Below the pieces are notes generated by a model. It had not been told where the DNA came from. It did not search any database and was given only the letters and a program-made list of their open reading frames with translations. Below are positions 6,929 through 14,001 of a DNA stretch of 16,877 nt, piece after piece. Source of the stretch: Chloroflexota bacterium (GTDB lineage: Bacteria > Chloroflexota > Limnocylindria > Limnocylindrales > CSP1-4); NCBI GenBank assembly GCA_021814735.1, contig JAKAHX010000006.1, positions 1-16,877 on the forward strand. The letters run 5' to 3'. The position numbers were made by a program, and so were the translations under genes. Position 1 is the stretch's first letter. Each line of letters opens with the position of its first letter.

Positions 6929-7457
6929 GCGGCGCTCGATCGGCGGGACGCCCGTCCGCGTCTCCAGCTCCTCCGCGGCCGAGACGCGCCGCTTTGCCGC
7001 GCACCTGGCTTCCGCCGCGGCCGCCGGCGACGTCATCGCGCTCCGGGGCGAGCTCGGTGCGGGCAAGACACAGTTCGCCAAGGGCTTCGCGCAGGGGCTC
7101 GGCGTGACCGCGGTGGTGAACAGCCCGAGCTTCACCCTGATGGCGGAATATGTCGGGCGCCTGCCGCTCTTCCACCTGGACCTCTACCGCCTGGGCGGCG
7201 CGGCAGACGCGCTCGCCGGCGGGCTGCTGGACGAGCGCCAGCAGGAAGGCGTGACGATCATCGAGTGGGCAGAGCGGCTGGACGGACCGGTGGGCGGGGC
7301 GGACCTCGAGGTGCACTTCGAGGGGGCCGGAGACGAGGTCAGGCAGCTGGACCTGCGGGCCCGCAGCCGGCGCGGGGAGCGGTACCTGGCGGCGGCGCGC
7401 TCGTGGCGAACCGAAGCGGGGCAAGCGACGACGCCAGTGGGGGAGACCGAGGAATGA
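6921..7457 (+). CDS. tsaE: tRNA t6A biosynthesis ATPase TsaE
   Basis: TsaE is the ATPase that works with the TsaB-TsaD complex to place the threonylcarbamoyl group on A37 of ANN-decoding tRNAs. The 178-residue product has the Walker A motif RGELGAGKTQFAKG at residues 43-56. It also has SPSFTLMAEY, then PLFHLDLYRLGG with the conserved His-Asp-Leu-Tyr, and IIEWAERL as the final conserved motif. About 20-25 residues at the C-terminus exceed the core domain and are polar. The start overlaps the preceding gene by 8 bp and the stop overlaps tsaB (ATGA). Position directly before tsaB, rimI and tsaD is the classic bacterial arrangement and supports the call. Confidence 0.95.
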   Translation: MAERRSIGGTPVRVSSSSAAETRRFAAHLASAAAAGDVIALRGELGAGKTQFAKGFAQGLGVTAVVNSPSFTLMAEYVGRLPLFHLDLYRLGGAADALAGGLLDERQQEGVTIIEWAERLDGPVGGADLEVHFEGAGDEVRQLDLRARSRRGERYLAAARSWRTEAGQATTPVGETEE

Positions 7458-8182
7458 CCGACGCACGCGCAGACGGCCTGCTGCTCGCCATCGACACCGC
7501 GACGCGGCGCGCCGCGGTGGCCATCGGTGACGGGGTCGGCGCCCCGTTGGCAGCGCGCTCGTGGGTGGCGGGATACCGGCACGGCGAGGAGTTGCTCGCG
7601 GTCGTCGACGAGCTGCTCCGCGAGGCGGGGATTCACCTCGGCGACCTGGGCGGGATCGTGGGGGGCACGGGACCCGGCGCCTTCACCGGGCTGCGTGTTG
7701 GCCTCGCCACGGCGAAGGGCCTGGCCTATGGCCTCCACGTGCCGATCGCGGGGATCTCCTCCACGGCCGGCCTGGCGGTGGCCGCCCGTGGACCGGATGA
7801 CCCGCGCGACGTCGCGGTGGTGCTGCCGGCAGGTCCGCACGACCGATACCTCGCGCGCTACCGGGTCCCCGCCGTCGCGGTCCCGGATGCGGCGGGCGAG
7901 GCGGCACTGGTGCCCGGTGGCGAGCCGCTGGACCCGCGGGTCGCGGGGGCCTGGCTGGTGGCCGTGGATCTGGCGCCCGGGCCGGCGATCGACGCCGCGG
8001 CCGTGGCCCGCGGCCTGCAGGCCCAGCAGGGGCTGGGGGCGGCCCTCCTGGCCCTCGGGCGCCAGGCGCTGGACGCGGGAGAAGAGGTCGACGTGGCCGA
8101 GCTCGTGCCGGCGTACGTCACGCTGCCCCGCGGCATCACCGAGCAGGTCGGGAGGATCGAGTGGTCGCGAGACCTCCGGTGA
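7454..8182 (+). CDS. tsaB: tRNA t6A biosynthesis protein TsaB
   Basis: TsaB is the non-catalytic ASKHA-fold partner of TsaD in the threonylcarbamoyl-transfer complex. The 242-residue protein opens with LLLAIDTATRRAAVAIGDG at 9-27, a loop related to the TsaD nucleotide loop, and carries the family signature VGGTGPGAFTGLRVGLATAK at 69-88. The ATG at 7454 overlaps the tsaE stop (ATGA) and follows GGGAG at 7441-7445 with an 8-nt gap. Length is typical of the family (about 220-240). Its 3' end overlaps the start of rimI by 22 bp. Confidence 0.94.
   Translation: MTDARADGLLLAIDTATRRAAVAIGDGVGAPLAARSWVAGYRHGEELLAVVDELLREAGIHLGDLGGIVGGTGPGAFTGLRVGLATAKGLAYGLHVPIAGISSTAGLAVAARGPDDPRDVAVVLPAGPHDRYLARYRVPAVAVPDAAGEAALVPGGEPLDPRVAGAWLVAVDLAPGPAIDAAAVARGLQAQQGLGAALLALGRQALDAGEEVDVAELVPAYVTLPRGITEQVGRIEWSRDLR
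8151..8155 (+). promoter_or_regulatory. Ribosome binding site that decides the rimI start
   Basis: GGAGG at 8151-8155 lies 5 nt before the GTG at 8161. The competing in-frame GTG at 8179 overlaps the tsaB stop (GTGA) but has no Shine-Dalgarno sequence, so the earlier start is preferred. Confidence 0.65.
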
Positions 8183-8808
8183 GGGTCACCGTCGAGCCGA
8201 TGCGGGTGGAGGACATTCCTGCCGTCCACGAGATCGAGCGGGCCAGCTTCACGGCACCGTGGCCGTCCTACGCCTTCCGGCAGGAACTCGAGGGCAACCG
8301 CCTGGCGCGGTACCTGGTGGCCCGCGACGGGGACCGGATCGTGGGCTATGCCGGCCTCTGGCAGATGGTCGACGAGGCGCACATCACCACCTTCGCCGTC
8401 GCGCCGGCGTACCGCCGGCAGGGCGTCGGCCAGCACATGCTCCTGGAGCTGCTCCGGATTGCCGAGACCGTGGGCGCGGCCGTGGCCACCCTGGAGGTGC
8501 GCGTCTCGAACATGCCGGCCCGGCGGCTGTACGAGAAGTACGGCTTCCGCCCGGTCGGGGTGCGGCCGCGCTACTACACGGACAACAACGAGGATGCGCT
8601 GATCATGACCACCGCCGAGCTGCGTTCCCGCGATATGCGCGTCCGGCTGCGGCACCTCGCGGCCGACCTGCGGGCGCGGACCGGCGACCCGGTCCCTGAC
8701 GCGGCGGACGCGGGGGACGCGGGCGACGAACCCGCGATCGACGAGGCCGACTCGGCCGGACGCCCGGCATGGCCGGACGATGGCCGGATGATGGGGGGCG
8801 ACGCGTGA
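8161..8808 (+). CDS. rimI: GNAT N-acetyltransferase, ribosomal-protein-alanine acetyltransferase type
   Basis: RimI-type enzymes acetylate protein N-termini using acetyl-CoA; in Escherichia coli the target is ribosomal protein S18. Residues 7-153 form the GNAT domain. ITTFAVAPAYRRQGVGQHML at 75-94 contains the acetyl-CoA pyrophosphate loop (RRQGVG). TLEVRVSNMPARRLYEKYGF at 110-129 is the second family signature, with Tyr124 in the usual position. The protein is 215 residues long against about 150. The extra 60 residues at the C-terminus are Asp/Ala-rich and include three imperfect 9-bp tandem repeats (8698-8724, DAADAGDAG). They look like a low-complexity tail. Position between tsaB and tsaD is the common bacterial arrangement. 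Substrate specificity cannot be read from sequence. Confidence 0.9.
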   Translation: MVARPPVRVTVEPMRVEDIPAVHEIERASFTAPWPSYAFRQELEGNRLARYLVARDGDRIVGYAGLWQMVDEAHITTFAVAPAYRRQGVGQHMLLELLRIAETVGAAVATLEVRVSNMPARRLYEKYGFRPVGVRPRYYTDNNEDALIMTTAELRSRDMRVRLRHLAADLRARTGDPVPDAADAGDAGDEPAIDEADSAGRPAWPDDGRMMGGDA

Positions 8809-8821
8809 TGCCGGACGATGG
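8772..8821 (+). repeat. Three copies of a 12-bp repeat across the rimI/tsaD junction
   Basis: GCCGGACGATGG occurs at 8772-8783 and 8810-8821, with a one-mismatch copy (GCCGGATGATGG) at 8783-8794. The copies encode PDDG-like residues in the tsaD frame and flank the rimI stop and tsaD start. They look like local slippage duplications that lengthened the 3' end of rimI. Confidence 0.55.
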
Positions 8822-9857
8822 AACGGGGCTCATCCTCGCGGTGGAAACCTCGTGCGACGAGACCGCCGTGGCGGTGGTCGAGCGTGGCCGGCTGATCCGG
8901 TCCAGCGTGGTCGCCAGCCAGGTCGCGATGCACGCGTCCACGGGCGGCATCGTGCCCGAGGTCGCAGCCCGCGCGCACCTGCGCTGGATCGTCCCGGTCT
9001 TCGAGGAGGCGCGGTCGGCCGCCGGTATCGACGACTGGTCCACGATCGAGGCGGTCGCCGTCACCAACGGCCCGGGGCTGGCCGGATCCCTGCTGGTGGG
9101 GATCAACTTCGCCAAGACGCTCGCCTACGTGCACGGTCGCCCGCTCGTCCCGGTGAACCATCTCGAGGGACACATCTACGCCGCGTGGCTGCTGGACCGG
9201 GACGCACCGGAACGACCGGCACCGCCCTTCCCGCTGGTCGCCCTGGTCGTGAGCGGGGGCCACACCTTTCTCGTGGAGATGCAGGACCACCTGCAGTACC
9301 GCTTCTTGGGGCAGACGGTGGACGACGCCGCTGGCGAGGCGTTCGACAAGGTGGGGCGGCTCCTCGGGCTGCCCTATCCCGGTGGGCCGGCGATCATGAA
9401 GGCCGCGGCGGGGGCGCGGCGGCACGGCGTCGAGTTCCCGCGGGCGTGGATGGGCGAGTCCTACGACTTCAGCTTCAGCGGCCTCAAGACCGCTGCGCGC
9501 CGCGCCATCGAGGCCCGTGGCGGCGGGGAGGCCCTGGACGCCGACGCGGTGGCGGAGCTTGCCTACGGCTTCCAGGAGTCCGTGGTCGACGTCCTCGCGA
9601 CCAAGACGGGACTGGCGGCGGAACGGAGTGGCGCCCGGGCGATCGTGCTCGGGGGCGGCGTGGCCGCCAACGCGGTGCTCCGCGACCGGGTGGCGGATCG
9701 TGCCGCCGCGCTCGGCATCCCCCTCATCGTCCCGCGACCGGCGCTCTGCACCGACAACGCCGCCATGATCGGGGCCGCCGGCTTCTTCCGGGCGCGCGCC
9801 GGGACACGGGCGTCGCTGGACCTGGATGCGAGGCCGTCCCTGCCGCTGGTGTCGTGA
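8808..9857 (+). CDS. tsaD: tRNA N6-adenosine threonylcarbamoyltransferase TsaD
   Basis: TsaD transfers the threonylcarbamoyl group from threonylcarbamoyl-AMP to A37 of tRNA, forming t6A. The 349-residue protein has all the usual landmarks. ILAVETSCDETAVAVVE at 9-25 is the first nucleotide loop. VNHLEGHIYA at 117-126 holds the metal ligands His118 and His122. VVSGGHTFLVE at 147-157 is the second loop. DFSFSGLKTAARRAIE follows, then GGGVAANAVLR at 282-292 and CTDNAAMIGAAG with the third metal ligand, Asp316. The ATG at 8808 shares its first base with the rimI stop (TGATG) and follows a run of six G at 8793-8798 with a 9-nt gap. A GTG at 8805 is an alternative. No odd features were found. Confidence 0.96.
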   Translation: MPDDGTGLILAVETSCDETAVAVVERGRLIRSSVVASQVAMHASTGGIVPEVAARAHLRWIVPVFEEARSAAGIDDWSTIEAVAVTNGPGLAGSLLVGINFAKTLAYVHGRPLVPVNHLEGHIYAAWLLDRDAPERPAPPFPLVALVVSGGHTFLVEMQDHLQYRFLGQTVDDAAGEAFDKVGRLLGLPYPGGPAIMKAAAGARRHGVEFPRAWMGESYDFSFSGLKTAARRAIEARGGGEALDADAVAELAYGFQESVVDVLATKTGLAAERSGARAIVLGGGVAANAVLRDRVADRAAALGIPLIVPRPALCTDNAAMIGAAGFFRARAGTRASLDLDARPSLPLVS

Positions 9858-10873
9858 ACGGCGCGGAGGGCGACGAGCTCGACGCGACGCACCTCGGCCC
9901 CGAGGTCGTCCGGCGCTACCTGCGTCGCCACGGGCTGGAGGCACGGCATGCGCTCGGCCAGAACCACCTGGTGGACGGGCCGACGCTCGAGGCGATCGTG
10001 GCTGCCGCGGCGCCGACGCCCGGCCGGACCGTCCTGGAGATCGGGCCCGGGATCGGGATCCTCACCGGCGCGCTGCTGCGGGCCGGCGCCGCGGTGACCG
10101 CGGTCGAGGTCGACCCACGGCTGGCCGCCCACCTGCGCCAGCGCTTCGCGGGCGCGATCGAGGCCGCAGGCGCCGACCCCGGTGCCCCCGGCGCACTGCG
10201 GCTGGTGGAGGCGGACGCCCTCGACGTCCCGGTGACCGACCTCGTCACCCCGCCCTACGACCTGGTGGCCAACCTGCCCTACCACATCACGAGCCCCGTC
10301 CTGCACCACGTCCTGGGGGAGGACCCGCGGCCGGAACGGATGGTGCTGATGCTGCAACGAGAGGTGGCGGAGCGCATCGCCGCGGAACCGGGCGAGCTCG
10401 GCTACCTCTCCGTCTTCGTCCAGTACCACGCCGACGTGCGCGTGATCCGGCACGTGCCGGCGGCCGCCTTCGAGCCCCCACCGGAGGTCGAATCCGCGGT
10501 CCTCGCGGGCACCGCGCGGCCGCGACGCCTCCCGCCGGACGAGGAGGAGGCCCTCTGGCGCCTGGTGCAGGCAGGCTTCCGCGAGCGCCGCAAGATGCTG
10601 CGCAACGTGCTCTCGCGCCAGCTCCCGGCGGTGGGACGGGCACGCATCGACGAGGCGCTGGGCGCGACCGGGATCGCCCCCGAACGGCGCCCCCAGACAC
10701 TGTCGGTCGAGGACTGGCTGGCGCTGGCGGAGGCGCTCGGGATGATCGGTTCTGGCTGGCGGGGCGGGACTCTCGTGGGCACCAGGCGGAGTGCCGCGGC
10801 ACCCGCGGCCGCCGGCGCGGATGCCGGTGCCACGGGCGCCCCGGACCGCCCCTCGACTGGGGCCGCCCCGTGA
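9854..10873 (+). CDS. rsmA: 16S rRNA (adenine1518/1519-N6)-dimethyltransferase
   Basis: RsmA (KsgA) dimethylates two adjacent adenines in helix 45 of 16S rRNA with S-adenosylmethionine during 30S maturation. The 339-residue product carries HALGQNHLVD at 32-41 (usually LGQNFL), the SAM motif VLEIGPGIGILTGALL at 60-75, and the catalytic motif NLPYHITSPVLHH at 140-152. FEPPPEVESAVL and FRERRKMLRNVL are typical of the second half. The GTG start overlaps the tsaD stop (GTGA) and has no Shine-Dalgarno, so it probably depends on coupling. Conserved sequence ends near residue 297; the last 40 residues are Ala/Gly/Thr-rich low complexity, longer than the usual 265-290 residues in total. Confidence 0.94.
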   Translation: MNGAEGDELDATHLGPEVVRRYLRRHGLEARHALGQNHLVDGPTLEAIVAAAAPTPGRTVLEIGPGIGILTGALLRAGAAVTAVEVDPRLAAHLRQRFAGAIEAAGADPGAPGALRLVEADALDVPVTDLVTPPYDLVANLPYHITSPVLHHVLGEDPRPERMVLMLQREVAERIAAEPGELGYLSVFVQYHADVRVIRHVPAAAFEPPPEVESAVLAGTARPRRLPPDEEEALWRLVQAGFRERRKMLRNVLSRQLPAVGRARIDEALGATGIAPERRPQTLSVEDWLALAEALGMIGSGWRGGTLVGTRRSAAAPAAAGADAGATGAPDRPSTGAAP

Positions 10874-12123
10874 CCGAAGCGGCACCGCGTCGCGTGCCGG
10901 GAGGTCGTGGCGACCCGCTGCCCGGTGGTCGCGCGGAACCGGCCGCGGCGCGATGGGGCGGGCCCGGTGACCGCGGCGCGACGCCGGCTCCCCGCTGGCG
11001 CGCGGAGGCGCCCGCCAAGATCAACCTCGTGCTCGAGGTCGTGGGCCGTCGACCCGACGGGTTCCACGAGCTGGCCTCGGTCTTCGCGCCGCTCGCGCTC
11101 GCGGACGAGCTGACCGTCAGGCCGATGCCGCCCGGCGCCGGCGCCGGGAACACCGAATCGCCTGCCCTGCCCGGCGCCGGGGACTCCCGCTCGTCCGATG
11201 CGCCGGCCGCCCCCGGCGTGGACGTGCTCGCGATCGAGGGCGCGCCGGGCCTCTCGACCGGCGACAACCTGGTGCTGCGGGCAGCGGCGCTGCTGCGCCG
11301 AGCCGCGGTCGCGTCCGAGATCCCGCGGACGGCCGTCACGGGGCCGGGCCGACCCAGAGCGGCCCCGGCGTGCGGTCCGCTCGCCTTCCGGCTCCGGAAA
11401 CGGATCCCCGTGGCCGCCGGCCTGGGTGGCGGAAGCAGCGACGCGCTCGCGGCGCTCGACCTCGCCGCGGCCGCCTGGGGACTGCGCTTGGGGGCGCGAC
11501 TGCGCCGCGAGCTCGCGGCTGCCCTGGGCTCCGACGTCCCGTTCTTTGCACTCGGGAGCTGGGCCCACGTGCGCGGCCGCGGCGAGGTCCTGCGCAGGCT
11601 GCCGGCACCCGCCGGCGGCCCCCTGGGTGTGCTGCTCGTCGTGCCGGCCGCGCGGCTTTCCACGCGGGACGTCTTCGCGGCCCTGGACGCGGCCGGGGAG
11701 GGCCGTGATTCGGCCGAGGAGGGCCGCCGGACGTCCGGGGAGCGCGACGCCGTGGCGCGGACCGCGGGAACGCCGGTGTCCCCCGGGGCCCGTGGCGGCG
11801 CGGCCGCGCGTCTTGCCACCGCGATCCGGGGTGGTGCGGACGTCCGCGAGATCGCCGCGATCGAGCCCGCGAACGACCTCCTGCCGGCCGCCGTCGCCCT
11901 GCTGCCGGAGCTGGAGCCGCTCCGCCAGGCGCTCGCCGCGCTGCTCGGCCGGCAGGTTCACCTGAGCGGGTCGGGCCCGACCCTCGCGGTCCTCTATCCT
12001 TCACCGGGAGGGGCCCGGCGCGCCGCGACGGTCGTCCGCGCCGCGGCCGCCCGCGGGGCCCTGCCGCAGCCGGGCGGTCCGCTCGACGTCATCGCCACCC
12101 GGACACTGGGAGGAGTGCCATGA
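10870..12123 (+). CDS. ispE: 4-diphosphocytidyl-2-C-methyl-D-erythritol kinase with low-complexity insertions
   Basis: IspE phosphorylates CDP-methylerythritol in the MEP isoprenoid pathway. It is a GHMP kinase. APAKINLVLEVVGRRPDGFH at 47-66 contains the expected catalytic Lys50. IPVAAGLGGGSSDALAALDL at 179-198 is the ATP loop. ALGSDVPFF at 218-226 contains catalytic Asp222, and VHLSGSGPTLAVLY at 363-376 is the last GHMP motif. The protein has 417 residues against about 280-300 usual. The excess sits in an N-terminal 40-residue Pro/Gly/Arg-rich segment and three insertions: about 86-116, 154-168 and 276-312. These fall between the conserved motifs, so the core appears intact and in one frame. 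The GTG overlaps the rsmA stop (GTGA), and the 3' end overlaps ridA (ATGA). The gene pair rsmA-ispE is common in bacteria. Confidence 0.92.
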   Translation: MTEAAPRRVPGGRGDPLPGGRAEPAAARWGGPGDRGATPAPRWRAEAPAKINLVLEVVGRRPDGFHELASVFAPLALADELTVRPMPPGAGAGNTESPALPGAGDSRSSDAPAAPGVDVLAIEGAPGLSTGDNLVLRAAALLRRAAVASEIPRTAVTGPGRPRAAPACGPLAFRLRKRIPVAAGLGGGSSDALAALDLAAAAWGLRLGARLRRELAAALGSDVPFFALGSWAHVRGRGEVLRRLPAPAGGPLGVLLVVPAARLSTRDVFAALDAAGEGRDSAEEGRRTSGERDAVARTAGTPVSPGARGGAAARLATAIRGGADVREIAAIEPANDLLPAAVALLPELEPLRQALAALLGRQVHLSGSGPTLAVLYPSPGGARRAATVVRAAAARGALPQPGGPLDVIATRTLGGVP

Positions 12124-12506
12124 AGGAGCCCATCGCCACGGCGGCCGCGCCCGCCGCCATCGGGCCGTACAGCCAGGCGATCCGGGGCGGGCGGCTCATC
12201 TTCTGCTCGGGGCAGCTCGGCCTGGACCCCGCGACCGGCGAGCTCGCGGCGGGCGTCGAGCAGCAGGCCGAGCAGGCCTTGTCGAACCTGCGCGCCGTCC
12301 TGGGGGCGGCGGGCGCGACCATGGACGACGTGGTGAAGACCACCATCTTCCTCGCCGACATGGCCGACTTCGCCGCGGTGAACGCGATCTACGCCCGGCA
12401 CTTCGGGGAGCCGTTCCCGGCTCGGACCACGGTCGCCGTCGCGGGGCTGCCACGCGGCGGACGCGTCGAGGTCGAGGCCACGGCCCTGGTCCCCGGACAG
12501 GAGTGA
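12120..12506 (+). CDS. ridA: RidA family reactive intermediate (enamine/imine) deaminase
   Basis: RidA hydrolyses reactive 2-aminoacrylate-type enamines and imines released by PLP enzymes, protecting other PLP enzymes, and acts as a trimer. The 128-residue length is standard. Family motifs are IGPYSQAIRGGRLIFCSGQL at 14-33, NLRAVLGAAGATMDDVVKTT at 56-75, and ARTTVAVAGLPRGGRVEVEA at 101-120, with Arg102 in the position that binds the carboxylate. The ATG overlaps the ispE stop (ATGA) and has a strong GGAGGAG at 12109-12115. It is probably the last gene of the long upstream operon, since a hairpin and a new promoter follow. A functional link to the PLP enzyme alr is possible but only inferred. 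Confidence 0.94.
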   Translation: MKEPIATAAAPAAIGPYSQAIRGGRLIFCSGQLGLDPATGELAAGVEQQAEQALSNLRAVLGAAGATMDDVVKTTIFLADMADFAAVNAIYARHFGEPFPARTTVAVAGLPRGGRVEVEATALVPGQE

Positions 12507-12507
12507 C

Positions 12508-12525
12508 ACGGGTGCCGTCGCCCGT
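12508..12525 (+). terminator. Small hairpin after ridA, possible weak terminator
   Basis: ACGGGTG at 12508-12514 and CGCCCGT at 12519-12525 can pair as a 7-bp stem (one G-T pair) with the loop CCGT. It begins 2 nt after the ridA stop. No T-tract follows, so a classical intrinsic terminator is not shown. It also lies directly upstream of the glmU -35 box. Confidence 0.3.
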
Positions 12526-12527
12526 CG

Positions 12528-12556
12528 TTGACACCTTCCGGGGGTCGCCACAGAAT
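12528..12556 (+). promoter_or_regulatory. Sigma-70-type promoter upstream of glmU
   Basis: TTGACA at 12528-12533 is a perfect -35 box. It is followed by exactly 17 bp and then CAGAAT at 12551-12556, a -10 box matching four of six consensus positions. Transcription would be expected to start near 12563, giving about 40 nt of leader before the glmU ATG at 12604. This is the best promoter in the window. Confidence 0.7.
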
Positions 12557-12565
12557 CGCAGGGAC

Positions 12566-12610
12566 GTGTCCACCCAGCCTCCAGGTCGCGACGGGGCGCT
12601 CGCATGGTGA
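12566..12610 (+). CDS. Possible 14-codon leader ORF overlapping the glmU start
   Basis: A GTG at 12566, about 3 nt after the predicted transcription start, opens a 14-codon frame (VSTQPPGRDGALAW). Its TGA at 12608-12610 overlaps the glmU start region: the glmU frame has ATG at 12604 and GTG at 12607, so the latter forms a GTGA stop-start overlap. It could couple translation to glmU. An ORF this short can arise by chance, and there is no independent evidence of translation. Confidence 0.25.
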   Translation: MSTQPPGRDGALAW

Positions 12611-14001
12611 CGAGCGCGGACGGACGGCCCCTCGCGATCGTGCTTGCCGCGGGACTGGGCACCCGGATGCGGTCGCGGCGGCCCAAGGTGCTCCACCCGG
12701 TCTGCGGTCGGCCCATGCTGGCGCACGTCCTGGACGCGGCGCGCGCCGTCGGCGACCGGCCCCCGCTCGTGGTGGTCTCCCCGGCAACCGAGGCCGTCCG
12801 CGGTGCGTTCGGCAGCGACGGCGTGGACTGGGCCCTCCAGCCGGAGCCGCTCGGCACGGCGGACGCGCTGCGCGCCGCGCTGGCCGTCGCGTCGCCGGAC
12901 GCGGAGGAGCTGGTCGTCCTGAGCGGCGACGTGCCGCTCCTGCGGCCCCAGACGCTCCGGCGGCTCCTGGAACTGCGCCGGGCGGAGGCGGCGACGGTCG
13001 CGATCTCGGTCATGCGTCCGCCCGATCCCCGCGGCTACGGCCGGGTTGTGCGCGATGGCACCGGTCGGGTTACCCGCATCGTGGAGGAGAAGGACGCCGA
13101 CGAGGCGACGAGGGCGATCGGCGAGGTCAACGCGGCGCTCTACGCCTTCGATGCGGCCTGGGTGCGCGCCCGGATCGATGACGTGGGTCCCTCCGCCGCC
13201 ACCGGTGAGTACTATCTCCCGGACCTGGTCGCCATGGCATGTGCCGAGGGCGGCACGGTGGTGGCGCTCGAGGTCGCCGACCACCGCGAGCTCGCCGGCA
13301 TCAACGACCGGGTCCAGCTGGCCGCCGCAGAGGCGGAGCTGCGCCGGCGCATCGTGGAGGCGCACATGCTGGCCGGCGTCACGATGCTCGACCCGGCAAC
13401 CGTCCTCATCGACGCGGGGGTCGAGATCGCGCCGGACGTGGTCCTGGAGCCCGGCGTGATGCTGCAGGGGCGGACCCGGATCGGGGCGGACACGGTGATC
13501 GGGTCCGGCAGCCGGGTCGTCGACAGCGTGGTCGGCGAGCGATGCCGGATCTGGTCGAGCGTGATCGAGTCGAGCGAGGTCGGGAACGATGTGCGGGTGG
13601 GACCGTGGGCGCACCTGCGGCCCGGCACGTCGGTCGGCGACGGGGCGGAGGTCGGCAATTTCGCCGAGATCAAGTCCAGCCGACTGGGCGCCGGCTCCAA
13701 GCAGCACCACTTCAGCTACCTGGGCGACGCGACGATCGGGTCGCACGTGAACATCGGCGCCGGCACCATCACCTGCAACTACGATGGACGGGCCAAGCAC
13801 CGCACCGTCATCGGGGACGGCGCGTTCATCGGCTCCGACACCATGCTCGTCGCGCCGCTCTCGGTGGGGACGAACGCCCGGACGGGCGCCGGGTCCGTGG
13901 TCACGCACGACGTGCCCGACGGGATGCTCGCCGTGGGCGTCCCCGCCCGCCTGCGGCATCCGCGCACCACGCCGCCGGAGGACCCCGGGCCCACGGCATG
14001 A
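12604..14001 (+). CDS. glmU: Bifunctional UDP-GlcNAc pyrophosphorylase / glucosamine-1-phosphate N-acetyltransferase
   Basis: GlmU acetylates glucosamine-1-phosphate and then uridylates it to UDP-GlcNAc, precursor of peptidoglycan. The 465 residues are full length. The N-terminal uridylyltransferase domain has LAAGLGTRMRSRRPKVLHPV at 14-33, QPEPLGTADAL at 79-89, VVLSGDVPLL at 104-113, GYGRVVRD, EEKDA and EVNAALYAF. The C-terminal left-handed beta-helix acetyltransferase domain starts near residue 255. It has GNFAEIKSSRLGAGSKQHHF at 351-370, where His369 corresponds to the catalytic His, then SYLGDATIG and AGTITCNYDG. It has its own promoter upstream. The ATG at 12604 was chosen; a GTG directly after it is an alternative. 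The tail after 455 is short and Pro-rich. It completes, with glmS, the ends of the UDP-GlcNAc route. Confidence 0.96.
   Translation: MVTSADGRPLAIVLAAGLGTRMRSRRPKVLHPVCGRPMLAHVLDAARAVGDRPPLVVVSPATEAVRGAFGSDGVDWALQPEPLGTADALRAALAVASPDAEELVVLSGDVPLLRPQTLRRLLELRRAEAATVAISVMRPPDPRGYGRVVRDGTGRVTRIVEEKDADEATRAIGEVNAALYAFDAAWVRARIDDVGPSAATGEYYLPDLVAMACAEGGTVVALEVADHRELAGINDRVQLAAAEAELRRRIVEAHMLAGVTMLDPATVLIDAGVEIAPDVVLEPGVMLQGRTRIGADTVIGSGSRVVDSVVGERCRIWSSVIESSEVGNDVRVGPWAHLRPGTSVGDGAEVGNFAEIKSSRLGAGSKQHHFSYLGDATIGSHVNIGAGTITCNYDGRAKHRTVIGDGAFIGSDTMLVAPLSVGTNARTGAGSVVTHDVPDGMLAVGVPARLRHPRTTPPEDPGPTA

Noticed and set aside
5099..7135. 678-codon open frame on the minus strand
   Set aside because: It is antisense to the MutL-like, KOW and tsaE genes, with a low-complexity product and no motif. 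It is a shadow of the real coding strand.
8179..8808. Alternative rimI start at GTG 8179
   Set aside because: It forms a GTGA overlap with the tsaB stop but lacks a ribosome site, whereas GTG 8161 has GGAGG 5 nt upstream. It remains possible but is second choice.
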